A stretch of DNA of 64,000 bases, from positions 992,001 through 1,056,000 of the forward strand of contig NZ_CAKKMS010000002.1 of NCBI RefSeq assembly GCF_918698245.1, given 5' to 3'. The notes beneath the pieces are model-generated. The model saw only the letters and a program-made list of their open reading frames with translations, did no database searches and was not told the DNA's origin. A program made the translations under genes and the position numbers. The first letter of the stretch is position 1; each line of letters opens with the position of its first letter. Source of the DNA: Pedobacter sp. Bi126 (GTDB lineage: Bacteria > Bacteroidota > Bacteroidia > Sphingobacteriales > Sphingobacteriaceae). Shown one piece after another: positions 1 through 8,853 of this stretch.

Positions 1-1326
1 TTGTTCATAGTGGGCTTAACCTTGCCTGGCTTTGCTCAAAAACGATTAGGCAATGAAACCGCTGCCCAAAAAACCAAAAGAATGGAATGGTGGACCGATG
101 CACGCTTCGGCATGTTTATCCACTGGGGCCTCTATGCATTACCAGCCCGTCATGAGTGGGTAAGAAATTATGAGCACATTACCAACGAAAACTATCAGAA
201 ATACTTCGATCAGTTTAATCCTGATTTATTTAACCCTAAAAAATGGGCCAGAGAAGCTAAAGAAGCAGGCATGAAATATGCCGTTTTAACCACCAAACAC
301 CATGAAGGTTTTACTTTATTTGATAGTAAATTTACTGATTATAAGGCCACCAAAACACAAGCCAAAAGAGATTTGGTTAAAGAATTTGTTGAGGCTTTCC
401 GTGCCGAGGGTATAAAAGTAGGCTTTTATTATTCGCTGATTGATTGGCACCACCCCGATTTTCCTGTTGATAGGTACCATCCTTTGAGGCCTGATAAAGA
501 TCATGAAGATCAATATGCAGTATTAAATAAAAACAGGGATATAGCAAAATACCGCAAGTACCTGTACGATCAGGTAACCGAGCTACTTACTAAGTACGGC
601 AAAATCGACATTCTTTGGGCAGATTTCTCTTACCCTGGTAAAAACGGTAAAGGTCGTGATGATTGGGGTTCGATAGCACTACTTAAGCAGATTAGAAAAC
701 TGCAGCCACAAATTATTGTTGATAACCGCCTGGATCTTAATGACTATGAAGATGGTACGGATTTCGAAACACCAGAACAGGTTAGTCCGAAGGAATTGGA
801 AAAATACCGCGGTAAAGTTTGGGAAACCTGCCAAACCTTTTCAGGCTCATGGGGATATCACCGTGATGAAAACACCTGGAAAAGCAACAGGAAATTATTA
901 GATCTATTGATTACTTCAGTAGCCAATGGAGGAAATTTATTGTTAAATGTTGGGCCTACTGCGCGTGGTGAGTTTGATAACAGAGCAAACATTGCTTTAG
1001 ATAGCCTAGGCCTTTGGATGCACGCCAATTCGAAATCTATTTACCATTGTACTTTTGCTCCAACCGAATTTAAAGCACCCGAAGGCGTAAAACTCACTTA
1101 CAATAACGACACCAAAAAACTGTATGTGCATTTGTTCGAATATCCTAATACAGGCTACATTACACTGGATGGATATAAAGACAAGGCAAAATATGCGCAG
1201 TTTTTACATGACAACTCTGAAATACAGATTGATACTGAAAAATCGACCGGGAATACCTTGGTATTAAAACTACCAAAGAAAAAACCCGACTTCGAAATCC
1301 CGGTAATCGAATTGACCTTAAATTAA
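1..1326 (+). CDS. GH29 alpha-L-fucosidase (5' end cut by window)
   Basis: Glycoside hydrolase family 29 enzyme that removes alpha-L-fucose from glycans, probably in the periplasm. The window opens inside the signal peptide: the first residues (LFIVGLTLPGFAQ) look like the end of a hydrophobic core and cleavage site, so the first codon, TTG, is an internal Leu and the true ATG lies upstream. The catalytic barrel follows: WWTDARFGMFIHWG, then TKHHEGFTLFDS, GFYYSLIDWHHPDF and the nucleophile motif DILWADF with the Asp at about residue 208 of the visible part. The tail TSVANGGNLLLNVGPTARG is typical of the family. A hairpin terminator follows directly. Family assignment is firm; exact linkage preference cannot be read. 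Confidence 0.93.
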   Translation: MFIVGLTLPGFAQKRLGNETAAQKTKRMEWWTDARFGMFIHWGLYALPARHEWVRNYEHITNENYQKYFDQFNPDLFNPKKWAREAKEAGMKYAVLTTKHHEGFTLFDSKFTDYKATKTQAKRDLVKEFVEAFRAEGIKVGFYYSLIDWHHPDFPVDRYHPLRPDKDHEDQYAVLNKNRDIAKYRKYLYDQVTELLTKYGKIDILWADFSYPGKNGKGRDDWGSIALLKQIRKLQPQIIVDNRLDLNDYEDGTDFETPEQVSPKELEKYRGKVWETCQTFSGSWGYHRDENTWKSNRKLLDLLITSVANGGNLLLNVGPTARGEFDNRANIALDSLGLWMHANSKSIYHCTFAPTEFKAPEGVKLTYNNDTKKLYVHLFEYPNTGYITLDGYKDKAKYAQFLHDNSEIQIDTEKSTGNTLVLKLPKKKPDFEIPVIELTLN

Positions 1327-1345
1327 TCTACCCATATTAATTATC

Positions 1346-1377
1346 AGCCTGCAAGTTAAACCTTGCAGGCTTTTTTT
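1346..1377 (+). terminator. Rho-independent terminator after fucosidase
   Basis: A perfect 10-bp stem (AGCCTGCAAG with CTTGCAGGCT), a 6-nt loop and a run of seven T lie 20 bases after the fucosidase stop codon. Confidence 0.9.
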
Positions 1378-1453
1378 GTAGAATAATGATGAGTGTTCAA
1401 AGCCGAATAAAACATATTCCGATTCTCATTTGTATAAAACTTAAACAAGAGAA

Positions 1454-1705
1454 ATGAGAATAAAAGGCAGCTTTATTTACACCCTTAAAACGGGCGAAAA
1501 TGCGTTAATCTTGCTGACAGAAAATAAAATTGATCAGGAGAAACTTTACCATTATTTAACGGTAGATGCTTATCGGTTTAAAAAAGAGATTGTGCAAGAA
1601 GAGCCGGGGATCGAACTGATCTCTGCAGGTTATAAAAACGAAAAGGACGAATTAACCTGGAACCATGAATATATTCCTGTACCCAAATGGTACGATCAGA
1701 ATTAA
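1454..1705 (+). CDS. small hypothetical protein (83 aa)
   Basis: Not recognised. An 83-residue soluble charged protein without signal peptide or membrane segment, starting MRIKGSFIYTLKTGENA and ending in a Trp/Pro-rich stretch (YIPVPKWYDQN). The ATG is preceded by a purine run (ACAAGAGAA) that could serve as ribosome binding site. It sits alone between the fucosidase terminator and the DUF481-like gene, 42 bases ahead of the latter, so the two may be cotranscribed. The pattern of alternating hydrophobic residues suggests a compact alpha/beta fold, but no function is proposed. Confidence 0.6.
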   Translation: MRIKGSFIYTLKTGENALILLTENKIDQEKLYHYLTVDAYRFKKEIVQEEPGIELISAGYKNEKDELTWNHEYIPVPKWYDQN

Positions 1706-1747
1706 ATCAGCCTAAACATATTAGGGACTGCCGATGTTAAAATACCT

Positions 1748-2467
1748 ATGAAGCTTTTTGTGCCATTCTTTTTACTGTGCTCTTGTTATGCGAAATCCTT
1801 TGCTCAATATACCGATAGCACCAATTACCATATATTGCTCACTTCAACAGGATCAATTAACCGAACGAATGAAGAACGTGCCTATTTGTTGAATAATGCA
1901 CTCAATTTTGGCCTTAAAAAGAAAAGTTTCGTATTAAATTCTACTTCTGCCTGGCTTTACGGCAAACAGAACAACAATTTAACCAATAACGATTTTTCTA
2001 CCGCGTTAAATTTTAACCTGTATAAAACCTTTCCTCATTTTTATTATTGGGGTTTGGTGAATTATAATACCAGTTATTCCTTAAAATTAAAAAATCAGTT
2101 GCTTGCTGGTGGTGGAATTGCCTATAGCATATTAGATAAAGAAAATGCATACATAAACATCAGCAATGGGGTACTTTTCGACCAAAGCAGTTTAATTGTG
2201 GGTGATAGTTACCATACTTATAGAAATTCGTTACGGTTACAATATCATTTTATAATCAAAAACCTGATTACTATTGATGGAAATCATTTTTTGCAGAATT
2301 CCTTCTCTAGAAAAGGTGATTACATTATCCGTTCATCAGCAAGCCTTGGCTTAAAACTTCGCAAATGGATCAGTTTAACTACAGCATTAAACTACAACAA
2401 ACTGAACATTACCAGTAGCGAAAACCTAAACCTTACTTATGGGTTAACGCTTGATAAATATTTTTAG
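1748..2467 (+). CDS. DUF481-like outer membrane beta-barrel protein
   Basis: Exported protein of 239 residues. The N-terminus MKLFVPFFLLCSCYAKSFAQ is a Sec signal peptide with AQ cleavage site, although the Cys at 12-14 could be misread as a lipobox. The mature part is a series of amphipathic beta strands rich in N, Y, S and T, ending with an aromatic residue (LDKYF), as outer membrane barrels do. The layout, with two repeated blocks of strands such as LNSTSAWLYG and SASLGLKLRKWISL, matches the DUF481 (YdiY-like) family by eye. Function unknown; no partner genes are nearby. Confidence 0.6.
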   Translation: MKLFVPFFLLCSCYAKSFAQYTDSTNYHILLTSTGSINRTNEERAYLLNNALNFGLKKKSFVLNSTSAWLYGKQNNNLTNNDFSTALNFNLYKTFPHFYYWGLVNYNTSYSLKLKNQLLAGGGIAYSILDKENAYINISNGVLFDQSSLIVGDSYHTYRNSLRLQYHFIIKNLITIDGNHFLQNSFSRKGDYIIRSSASLGLKLRKWISLTTALNYNKLNITSSENLNLTYGLTLDKYF

Positions 2468-2578
2468 ACAATTCTGGAGTCCGAAATTTGATCTCAATAT
2501 CATAGTCCAAAGATCTCTCCACTCCGCGGCTCTTCGGTCGGGATGACGATCTTTCTATGGGTTCTTTCAATAGAGGAA

Positions 2579-2962
2579 TATTATAATTCTTTTTTTCTGG
2601 AAAGCAGAAGCAGCAGCATTTGGGTTTATACAGTCCTGCTCTGCGTTCTTTCCGATGAAGGATCGGAACCACTGCGATCAGGTTTAAGTGGAACAGTCAG
2701 CAGAACGATTAATGGTTGAAGTGAGCAGGAACAATTTTTTTTTCGGAATTATACTAATTTAACCCTCAATAGCAGTAAAAGCCTTCCGATTTTAAACCTG
2801 ATTGACGCGGAAATCCTTTTTTGTCACCTGAGCGAGCTTGTACTGAGCGCAGTTGAGGTGAGGGGCAAAAAAAGATTGAAGCAAAAAGCAGGACGAACAT
2901 TAAAAACAGCTGCAACAATTGCTTTCCAAACAAAACCAAGAGTGTATTATAATTCTTTTTTT
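2579..2962. repeat. gene-free MITE-like element with flanking direct repeats
   Basis: The 568-base gap between the DUF481-like gene and the SUMT gene holds no convincing ORF. An 18-bp direct repeat TATTATAATTCTTTTTTT occurs at 2579-2596 and 2945-2962. Just inside it are imperfect inverted arms (2598-2617 against 2909-2928, 15 of 20 positions pairing, sharing TGGAAAGC/GCTTTCCA) and a second inverted pair GTCCTGCT/AGCAGGAC at 2633 and 2887. A short palindrome with CACCT/AGGTG arms lies at 2825-2860. This looks like a non-autonomous dispersed repeat of Bacteroidetes intergenic DNA; copy number cannot be judged from one window. Confidence 0.5.
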
Positions 2963-3035
2963 TATAAGTCGGAGGACTATTTAAATGGAGTCAATTAACA
3001 AATTAAACCAATACCCATTGAACTAATGAACCTAT

Positions 3036-3800
3036 CTATGCAGACAACAACTCTCCCTGATTTAAGTTCGCATAAGCTTTAGCTTGCACCACATTACCTA
3101 TAATAATAATAGCAGGATAAGTTAAGCCCGCTTGTTCAGCAGATTCCTGTAAATTTTGCACTGAACATACCACTTGTTTTTGATTGGGCAAGGTAGCATG
3201 CTGAATAACAGCCGCAGGCATATCACCTAAGCCCGCATCACAATAAGCTTTAGAGATTTCGCCAACTTTTTTCATACCCATATATATAACAACTGTTGCC
3301 GAACTTTTCATGGCACACTTTAAATCGTTGGTTAAACTTCCGTCCTTTTTGGTTCCGGTAAGGATCCAAACACTTTCACTAATGCCACGGTGTGTTAAAG
3401 GAACATCAATAAAGCCTGCGCCCTGCATACTACTTATACCTGGAATGTAATGACATTTGATGCCCCTGGCCTCCGCATAAATCAATTCTTCGAAGCCTCT
3501 GCCAAAAATAAAGGGATCTCCACCCTTCAAACGCACCACTACTTGATAATTTTGGGCATTTTCGACAATTAATTCATTTATTTTCTCTTGCGGTGTGTAT
3601 TTTCCATAAGGTTGCTTGCCAACATAGATCATTTTGCAATTTTTCGGCGCAATTTCTAGCAATTTCTCATTACTTAAGTTATCATACAGAATAACTTCTG
3701 CTCTTTTTAACACATTAAAAGCTTTCATAGTGATCAATTCAGGATCACCAGGACCTCCACCCATTATAAAAAGTCCAAAATCGTTAGTTTTTTGATTCAT
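3036..3800 (-). CDS. cobA: uroporphyrinogen-III C-methyltransferase (SUMT)
   Basis: S-adenosylmethionine-dependent methylation of uroporphyrinogen III to precorrin-2, the first committed step to siroheme. Family motifs are in order: GGGPGDPELITMKAF near the N-terminus (SAM binding), VRLKGGDPFIFGRGFEE, YIPGISSMQGAG and VPLTHRGISES. The 254-residue length fits the stand-alone enzyme rather than the trifunctional CysG, so oxidation and ferrochelation must be supplied elsewhere. It diverges from nirB across a 251-base intergenic region, and its product is the cofactor precursor needed by the NirB nitrite reductase, which explains the location. Confidence 0.93.
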   Translation of the reverse strand: MNQKTNDFGLFIMGGGPGDPELITMKAFNVLKRAEVILYDNLSNEKLLEIAPKNCKMIYVGKQPYGKYTPQEKINELIVENAQNYQVVVRLKGGDPFIFGRGFEELIYAEARGIKCHYIPGISSMQGAGFIDVPLTHRGISESVWILTGTKKDGSLTNDLKCAMKSSATVVIYMGMKKVGEISKAYCDAGLGDMPAAVIQHATLPNQKQVVCSVQNLQESAEQAGLTYPAIIIIGNVVQAKAYANLNQGELLSA

Positions 3801-3865
3801 AATTTTAATGATTTAACTATTTAAACATAAAAGTGATGAAAATTTATTAAAAAATTAAATTTTTT

Positions 3866-3917
3866 ATGATAAAAATCACACAACAACAACTTTTAATTGA
3901 ATTTTAACCTATATTTG
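3866..3917 (+). promoter_or_regulatory. candidate Crp/Fnr-type site and nirB promoter
   Basis: In the divergent spacer between the SUMT gene and nirB, a perfect dyad TGAT-AAAA-ATCA lies at 3867-3878, close to the Fnr-type pattern TTGAT-N4-ATCAA. TATATTTG at 3910-3917 matches the Bacteroidetes -7 box TAnnTTTG, with no convincing -33 box. The dyad centre is about 50 bases upstream of the start implied by this box. The Crp/Fnr gene at the far end of the island is the natural candidate ligand. Inference from motif shape only. Confidence 0.5.
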
Positions 3918-4051
3918 AATATCAAAAATCATATAAATATTAAAAAGTGAATTTTTGAATCGATTATTATCAACAAAAAACAATAAAACAAATAATTCGA
4001 AACAAAAAACAACCAACAGAAACCAACAAACACAAAATACCTTTAAGATTT

Positions 4052-6565
4052 ATGAAAGAACCACAAATAATCGTAATAGGAAATGGAATGGTGGGATATA
4101 AATTCTGCGAAAAGCTAAGATCAAAAACCTCTTCTTTTAATCTTATCGTTTTTGGCGAAGAACCCCGCAGGGCTTATGACCGTGTTCATCTAAGTGAATA
4201 TTTTAACGGAAAAACTGCTGATGATCTTTCTCTTTCTACTGAAAACTGGTATCAAGAGCAAAATATTACCCTTTTCTTAAATAATCCAATCGTTAAAATA
4301 GATCGCGGACTTCAAAAAGTTTACACCGCCAGTGGCCTTGATTATCATTACGATATTCTTGTTTTTGCAACTGGCTCAGGCGCTTTCGTTCCCAATATCC
4401 CTGGTATCGAGAAAGAAGGTGTTTTTGTTTACCGTACCATTGAAGATCTTGACCTGATTAGCGGTTATGCCAAAAAGGCCAAAACAGCTTCGGTTATCGG
4501 TGGTGGTTTACTGGGATTGGAAGCTGCTAAAGCATTAATAGATCTGGGCATCGAAAAAACGAGCATTATCGAATTTGCACCGCGCTTAATGCCAAGACAA
4601 ATTGATGCTGCAGGTAGCGATATGCTTAAATCTAAACTCGCAGATCTTGGTTTACAGATCCACTTAAATAAAAACACAACAAGTATTGAAGGCGATGGCC
4701 GTATTACCGCATTAAAGTTTAGCGATGATACTGCTTTAGATGTAGATATGCTGGTCATCTCTGCTGGTATAAAACCACGTGATGAACTGGCAAAGGCATG
4801 CGGTATCGAGGTTGGTCCACGCGGTGGAATTGTTGTGGACCAAAAAATGCAGACCAATGATCCGGCTATTTTTGCCATTGGTGAATGCGCTTTGTACGAT
4901 GGAATGATTTATGGCTTAATTGCTCCTGGTTATGAAATGGCTGAAGTGTTGGCTGCAAACCTTTGCGAAGGTGAAAAAACCTTTACAGGGTTTGATATGA
5001 GTACTAAACTGAAACTGATCGGTATCGATGTGGCCAGTTTTGGTGATAATTTTATTACCGAACCCGATTGCCGTACCATCATCTTCGAAAACAAACACAA
5101 AGGCGTTTATAAAAGAATAAATGTTAGTAATGACGGGCAATACCTTTTAGGAGGTATATTAATTGGAGATGCAACAGCTTACAACCTGCTGTTGCAGACC
5201 TCTAATAACCGGATTGTATTACCAGAAAACCCTGAAGAACTGATTCTGGGTGCACGTGGCGGAAGCGAACCTGCCGGCGGAGCCGGAATTACAGGTTTAC
5301 CAGACGGTGCATTGATCTGTAGCTGCGAGGGCGTGAGCAAAGGTGATATCTGCGCTGCAGTTGCCGATGGCTCTTGCGAAAACATTGATGACTTAAAAAA
5401 ATGCACCAAAGCAGGCACAGGCTGTGGTGGATGCTTGCCAATGGTTAAAGACTTGATGACTTATACCTTAAAATCACAAGGTAAGTATATCAAAAATGTA
5501 ATTTGCGAACACTTTAACTATAGCCGACAAGAACTTTTTGACCTTATTCATATTCACGAACTAAAAAGTTATGATGAAGTATTGGATGCTTTAGGTAAAA
5601 ATGACGGTTGCGAGGTATGTAAACCATTAGTGTCATCGCTCCTCGCCAGTCTTTGGAACGAAATGATCCTTAAAAAAGGAAATGATGTAGCCCAAGATAG
5701 CAACGACCGTTTTCTGGCCAACATTCAAAAAGGCGGCTCATACTCAGTGGTACCAAGGGTTCCGGGTGGCGAAATCACACCCGATAAATTGATAGTAATT
5801 GGCGAAGTAGCTAAAAAATATAACCTCTACACCAAAATTACCGGAGGTCAGCGTATTGATATGTTCGGTGCACACCTTAACGATCTTCCTGTTATCTGGG
5901 AGGAATTAATTGCAGCAGGTTTTGAAAGCGGACATGCTTACGGAAAAGGCTTAAGAACAGTTAAAAGCTGTGTAGGTAGTACCTGGTGCAGATTCGGCTT
6001 GCATGACAGTGTAAGTTTCGCTATCCGGATCGAAGAAAGATACAGGGGTATCCGTGCACCGCACAAGTTTAAATCAGCTGTAAGTGGCTGTATCAGAGAA
6101 TGTGCAGAAGCACAGAGCAAAGACTTCGGCATTATTGCTACCGAAAAAGGCTGGAACTTATATGTATGTGGTAATGGAGGTAGCAAACCTCAACATGCCC
6201 TTTTACTGGCAACAGACTTAGATAGTGAAACCTGTATTAAATACATTGATAGATTTTTGATGTTTTACATCCGCACTGCCGATCCACTTACCAGAACAGC
6301 AACCTGGCTGAACAAAATGGAAGGTGGAATAGATTACCTGCGGAATGTAATCATTAACGATAGTTTAGGAATGGCCGCCCAATGGGAAAATGAAATTGAA
6401 AACTTAATTGCCTCTTACAAATGCGAATGGAAAGAAGCTGTAGAAAATCCTGCGATCAGAAAACGCTTCTCTCATTTTGTAAATGCACCAGAAGACAAAG
6501 ATCCAACTATAGAATTTGTTGAGATGCGCGGACAAAAAAGAACCGTCGAATGGAAAACAGTTTAA
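4052..6565 (+). CDS. nirB: NAD(P)H nitrite reductase, large subunit
   Basis: Assimilatory siroheme nitrite reductase, reducing nitrite to ammonium in the cytoplasm with NAD(P)H. Domains of the 837-residue chain: FAD/NAD-binding reductase (about 1-320, with GNGMVGYKF and the second nucleotide-binding motif GGGLLGLEAAKAL), a BFD-type 2Fe-2S domain with C423, C425, C458 and C461, a second cysteine-poor BFD-like segment ending GCEVCKP, a ferredoxin-like half-domain, and the siroheme/4Fe-4S module with C640-x5-C646 and C680-x3-C684. All cluster ligands are present. It leads an operon with nirD 37 bases downstream; the divergent SUMT gene supplies siroheme precursor. Confidence 0.97.
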   Translation: MKEPQIIVIGNGMVGYKFCEKLRSKTSSFNLIVFGEEPRRAYDRVHLSEYFNGKTADDLSLSTENWYQEQNITLFLNNPIVKIDRGLQKVYTASGLDYHYDILVFATGSGAFVPNIPGIEKEGVFVYRTIEDLDLISGYAKKAKTASVIGGGLLGLEAAKALIDLGIEKTSIIEFAPRLMPRQIDAAGSDMLKSKLADLGLQIHLNKNTTSIEGDGRITALKFSDDTALDVDMLVISAGIKPRDELAKACGIEVGPRGGIVVDQKMQTNDPAIFAIGECALYDGMIYGLIAPGYEMAEVLAANLCEGEKTFTGFDMSTKLKLIGIDVASFGDNFITEPDCRTIIFENKHKGVYKRINVSNDGQYLLGGILIGDATAYNLLLQTSNNRIVLPENPEELILGARGGSEPAGGAGITGLPDGALICSCEGVSKGDICAAVADGSCENIDDLKKCTKAGTGCGGCLPMVKDLMTYTLKSQGKYIKNVICEHFNYSRQELFDLIHIHELKSYDEVLDALGKNDGCEVCKPLVSSLLASLWNEMILKKGNDVAQDSNDRFLANIQKGGSYSVVPRVPGGEITPDKLIVIGEVAKKYNLYTKITGGQRIDMFGAHLNDLPVIWEELIAAGFESGHAYGKGLRTVKSCVGSTWCRFGLHDSVSFAIRIEERYRGIRAPHKFKSAVSGCIRECAEAQSKDFGIIATEKGWNLYVCGNGGSKPQHALLLATDLDSETCIKYIDRFLMFYIRTADPLTRTATWLNKMEGGIDYLRNVIINDSLGMAAQWENEIENLIASYKCEWKEAVENPAIRKRFSHFVNAPEDKDPTIEFVEMRGQKRTVEWKTV

Positions 6566-6602
6566 TAAATAATCTTTACAAACCTTATAAAACCCAAAAA
6601 TT

Positions 6603-6950
6603 ATGAATGAACAATCAAATTGGCTAGCAGCCTGCCGAGTCGAGGATGCCATTGAGAACGGTGGCGTTTGCGTAAAACACGGTGAAGATCAGATTGCACT
6701 TTTCTATTTCACCAGAAGAAATGAGTGGTACGCCACACAAAATGAATGCCCGCATAAAAAACAGATGGCATTAAGCCGTGGAATGATTGGATCTACTACC
6801 GATGAACCTAAGGTAGCTTGCCCTTTCCACAAAAAAACATTCTCATTGAGCACTGGCGAATGTTTAAGCGGCGATGAATGCGCAATAAAAACCTATCCTG
6901 TAAAGATAGAAAACGGAACTGTTTATATTGGTACAACACCAAAATCTTAA
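6603..6950 (+). CDS. nirD: nitrite reductase small subunit, Rieske type
   Basis: Small partner of NirB, 115 residues. It has a complete Rieske ligand set, C49-P-H51 and C73-P-F-H76, so it should carry a 2Fe-2S cluster; the E. coli NirD subunit has the Rieske fold but lacks these ligands. The following stretch KKTFSLSTGECLSGDE matches the conserved loop after the second ligand pair in Rieske ferredoxins. It lies 37 bases after nirB in the same operon and probably passes electrons within, or stabilises, the nitrite reductase. Confidence 0.93.
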   Translation: MNEQSNWLAACRVEDAIENGGVCVKHGEDQIALFYFTRRNEWYATQNECPHKKQMALSRGMIGSTTDEPKVACPFHKKTFSLSTGECLSGDECAIKTYPVKIENGTVYIGTTPKS

Positions 6951-7009
6951 CCTGACCCAGTAAGATTTAAACTTTTCTGATTAAAAAATTTAACCCAAAC
7001 CAAACCGAC

Positions 7010-7405
7010 ATGAAGATTTCTAATTATGTAGCCGCAACAGGCTGCCTTGCACTTACCTTGTTCTTTTTTTCAGCCAAATCGCAAACTAAAGCCGTTTTAT
7101 TCGATGGTACTATCGTTGCCGGATATGTTGATCATGGTGCTTTTATAAACTGTACAGGCCCGGGCATCAAATTCAGCAAAAAACCTTATACCGTTTTATT
7201 GGGATTGTTACCCAGCTTAAGAATCAAAGAAGATAAAGTTGCCGCCGGAGCGCCAAAAAATGCAGTCCTCACTCCTAGCCTTGGTTTTGGCTTAACAACG
7301 GTATTTCGCCATGTAGCCTTACAAGTACCGCTATACTATAACCCTAAAACCGCAGTTAAAAATGGCGAATGGAACGTTGGCGTAGGCTTAGGCTATAAAT
7401 TTTAA
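7010..7405 (+). CDS. small exported protein in nitrate operon
   Basis: Not assigned to a family. The 131 residues begin with a signal peptide (MKISNYVAATGCLALTLFFFSAKSQ, cleavage after AKS or SQ). The mature part of about 105 residues has alternating hydrophobic strands, Gly-rich turns and a C-terminus ending in Phe (GVGLGYKF), the usual end of an outer membrane beta-barrel, though it is short for one. It lies between nirD and the nitrate transporter with gaps of 59 and 38 bases, so it belongs to the operon. An outer membrane or periplasmic role in nitrate or nitrite passage is conceivable but only inferred. Confidence 0.75.
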   Translation: MKISNYVAATGCLALTLFFFSAKSQTKAVLFDGTIVAGYVDHGAFINCTGPGIKFSKKPYTVLLGLLPSLRIKEDKVAAGAPKNAVLTPSLGFGLTTVFRHVALQVPLYYNPKTAVKNGEWNVGVGLGYKF

Positions 7406-7443
7406 AAGAACCCATTTATTTATTTACGCTTAAACAGATCGTT

Positions 7444-8811
7444 ATGACACTAAACTCCATTACTAAACCGCTAGATAAATTAAATATATTTTCGTTCAAA
7501 GGTGTTCAGATGAAAACCTTTCACATCACCTGGCTAACTTTCTTCTTTTGTTTTTTCGCCTGGTTCGGCATGGCCCCCCTAATGAAAATTGCAAGAGAGC
7601 AATTACACCTTACCAAAGATCAGGTGGGCAACATTCAGATTGCTTCAGTATCAGCTACTATTATTGCCCGTTTACTGATCGGACGGCTTATTGATAAATT
7701 TGGCCCCAAACTCATTTACACCTGGCTTTTGGTACTGTGTGCCATTCCGGTACTGTTAATCGGAACCAGCCATTCTTATACTTCATTTTTGCTTTTCCGC
7801 TTGGCCATTGGCGTAATCGGCGCTTCATTTGTAATTACCCAATTCCACACCTCCATTATGTTTGCTCCGAACATTAAAGGAACTGCAAATGCAACAGCAG
7901 GTGGCTTCGGCAATGCAGGTGGTGGTGCTGCCAATTTATTTATGCCATTAATCGCATCTGGCATTACCGCTCTGGGCTTTTGTAGCACCGAAGACAGCTG
8001 GCGTTACGCTATGATTTTTCCCGGTGTAATGCTTTTAGTATGTGCATTTTTATATCACCGTTATACTTTAGATACCCCACAGGGAGATTTTAAGGATTTA
8101 AAAGACGAAACCATAAAAAGCACCAAAAACACATTTTTAATCGCCGCAAAAGATTACCGCACTTGGATTTTAACCATTGCCTACGCTGCCTGTTTTGGTG
8201 TAGAAATAACGGTTGATAACTTCGCACCGATCTTTTTTACTGATTCATTCGGCGCAACAATCGCCATAGCCGGAATGGTTGCAGGTATTTTTGGCTGGAT
8301 CAATGTTTTTGCCAGACCATTGGGTGGAATTGTTGCTGATAAAATCGGTAAAACCTGGGGATTTGATGGCAAAACACTTTTACTTGCACTATTGCTTCTG
8401 ATAGAAGGAATCGGCCTGATCTGGTTCGCAAAATCGGGCAATATTGGAATGGCTATTTTTATGATGTTCGTTTTCGGTCTAAGCTTAAAAATGGCCAACG
8501 GAGCAACCTATAGCCTTGTTCCTTTCATTAATCCACTTGCAGTTGGTAGTGTAGCAGGTATTGTAGGTGCTGGCGGAAATATCGGCGCTATGCTTATTGC
8601 ATTTATGTTTAAAGCCAAAGCTGGTCATGCGACTAAAAATGTAATCGAAAACGGGCATTCTATTCAAAAAGACCTGATCGATTATACCAGTGCATTTACC
8701 TTTCTAGGCTTTATCATTCTCGGAATTGGCATTGCTGTATTTATTTTCAGAACCATTATGGCACAGAAAAGCGCAGTAATAGAAGATCTTGTACTTACAC
8801 CAAGCAAGTAG
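7444..8811 (+). CDS. narK: nitrate/nitrite transporter, NarK/NasA type (MFS)
   Basis: Major facilitator transporter of the nitrate-nitrite porter family, bringing nitrate across the inner membrane. The 455-residue chain has about 12 membrane segments. Both family signatures are visible: AGGFGNAGGGAANLFMP in TM5 and AGIVGAGGNIGAMLIAF in TM11. Arginines expected to bind the anion lie in TM2 (ATIIARLLIGRLIDKFG) and TM8 (NVFARPLGGIVADK). The N-terminus has about 25 extra cytoplasmic residues before TM1. Placed between nirD and the nitrate reductase, it completes the uptake part of the operon; import of nitrate rather than nitrite export is inferred from this context. Confidence 0.93.
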   Translation: MTLNSITKPLDKLNIFSFKGVQMKTFHITWLTFFFCFFAWFGMAPLMKIAREQLHLTKDQVGNIQIASVSATIIARLLIGRLIDKFGPKLIYTWLLVLCAIPVLLIGTSHSYTSFLLFRLAIGVIGASFVITQFHTSIMFAPNIKGTANATAGGFGNAGGGAANLFMPLIASGITALGFCSTEDSWRYAMIFPGVMLLVCAFLYHRYTLDTPQGDFKDLKDETIKSTKNTFLIAAKDYRTWILTIAYAACFGVEITVDNFAPIFFTDSFGATIAIAGMVAGIFGWINVFARPLGGIVADKIGKTWGFDGKTLLLALLLLIEGIGLIWFAKSGNIGMAIFMMFVFGLSLKMANGATYSLVPFINPLAVGSVAGIVGAGGNIGAMLIAFMFKAKAGHATKNVIENGHSIQKDLIDYTSAFTFLGFIILGIGIAVFIFRTIMAQKSAVIEDLVLTPSK

Positions 8812-8853
8812 TCATACCAAAAGTAAAAATCTACCTACAATACCGTTGATCAT

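Noticed and set aside
2433..2672. 79-codon minus-strand frame after the DUF481-like gene
   Set aside because: It overlaps the 3' end of that gene and runs into the MITE-like repeat; basic, low-complexity composition typical of chance frames.
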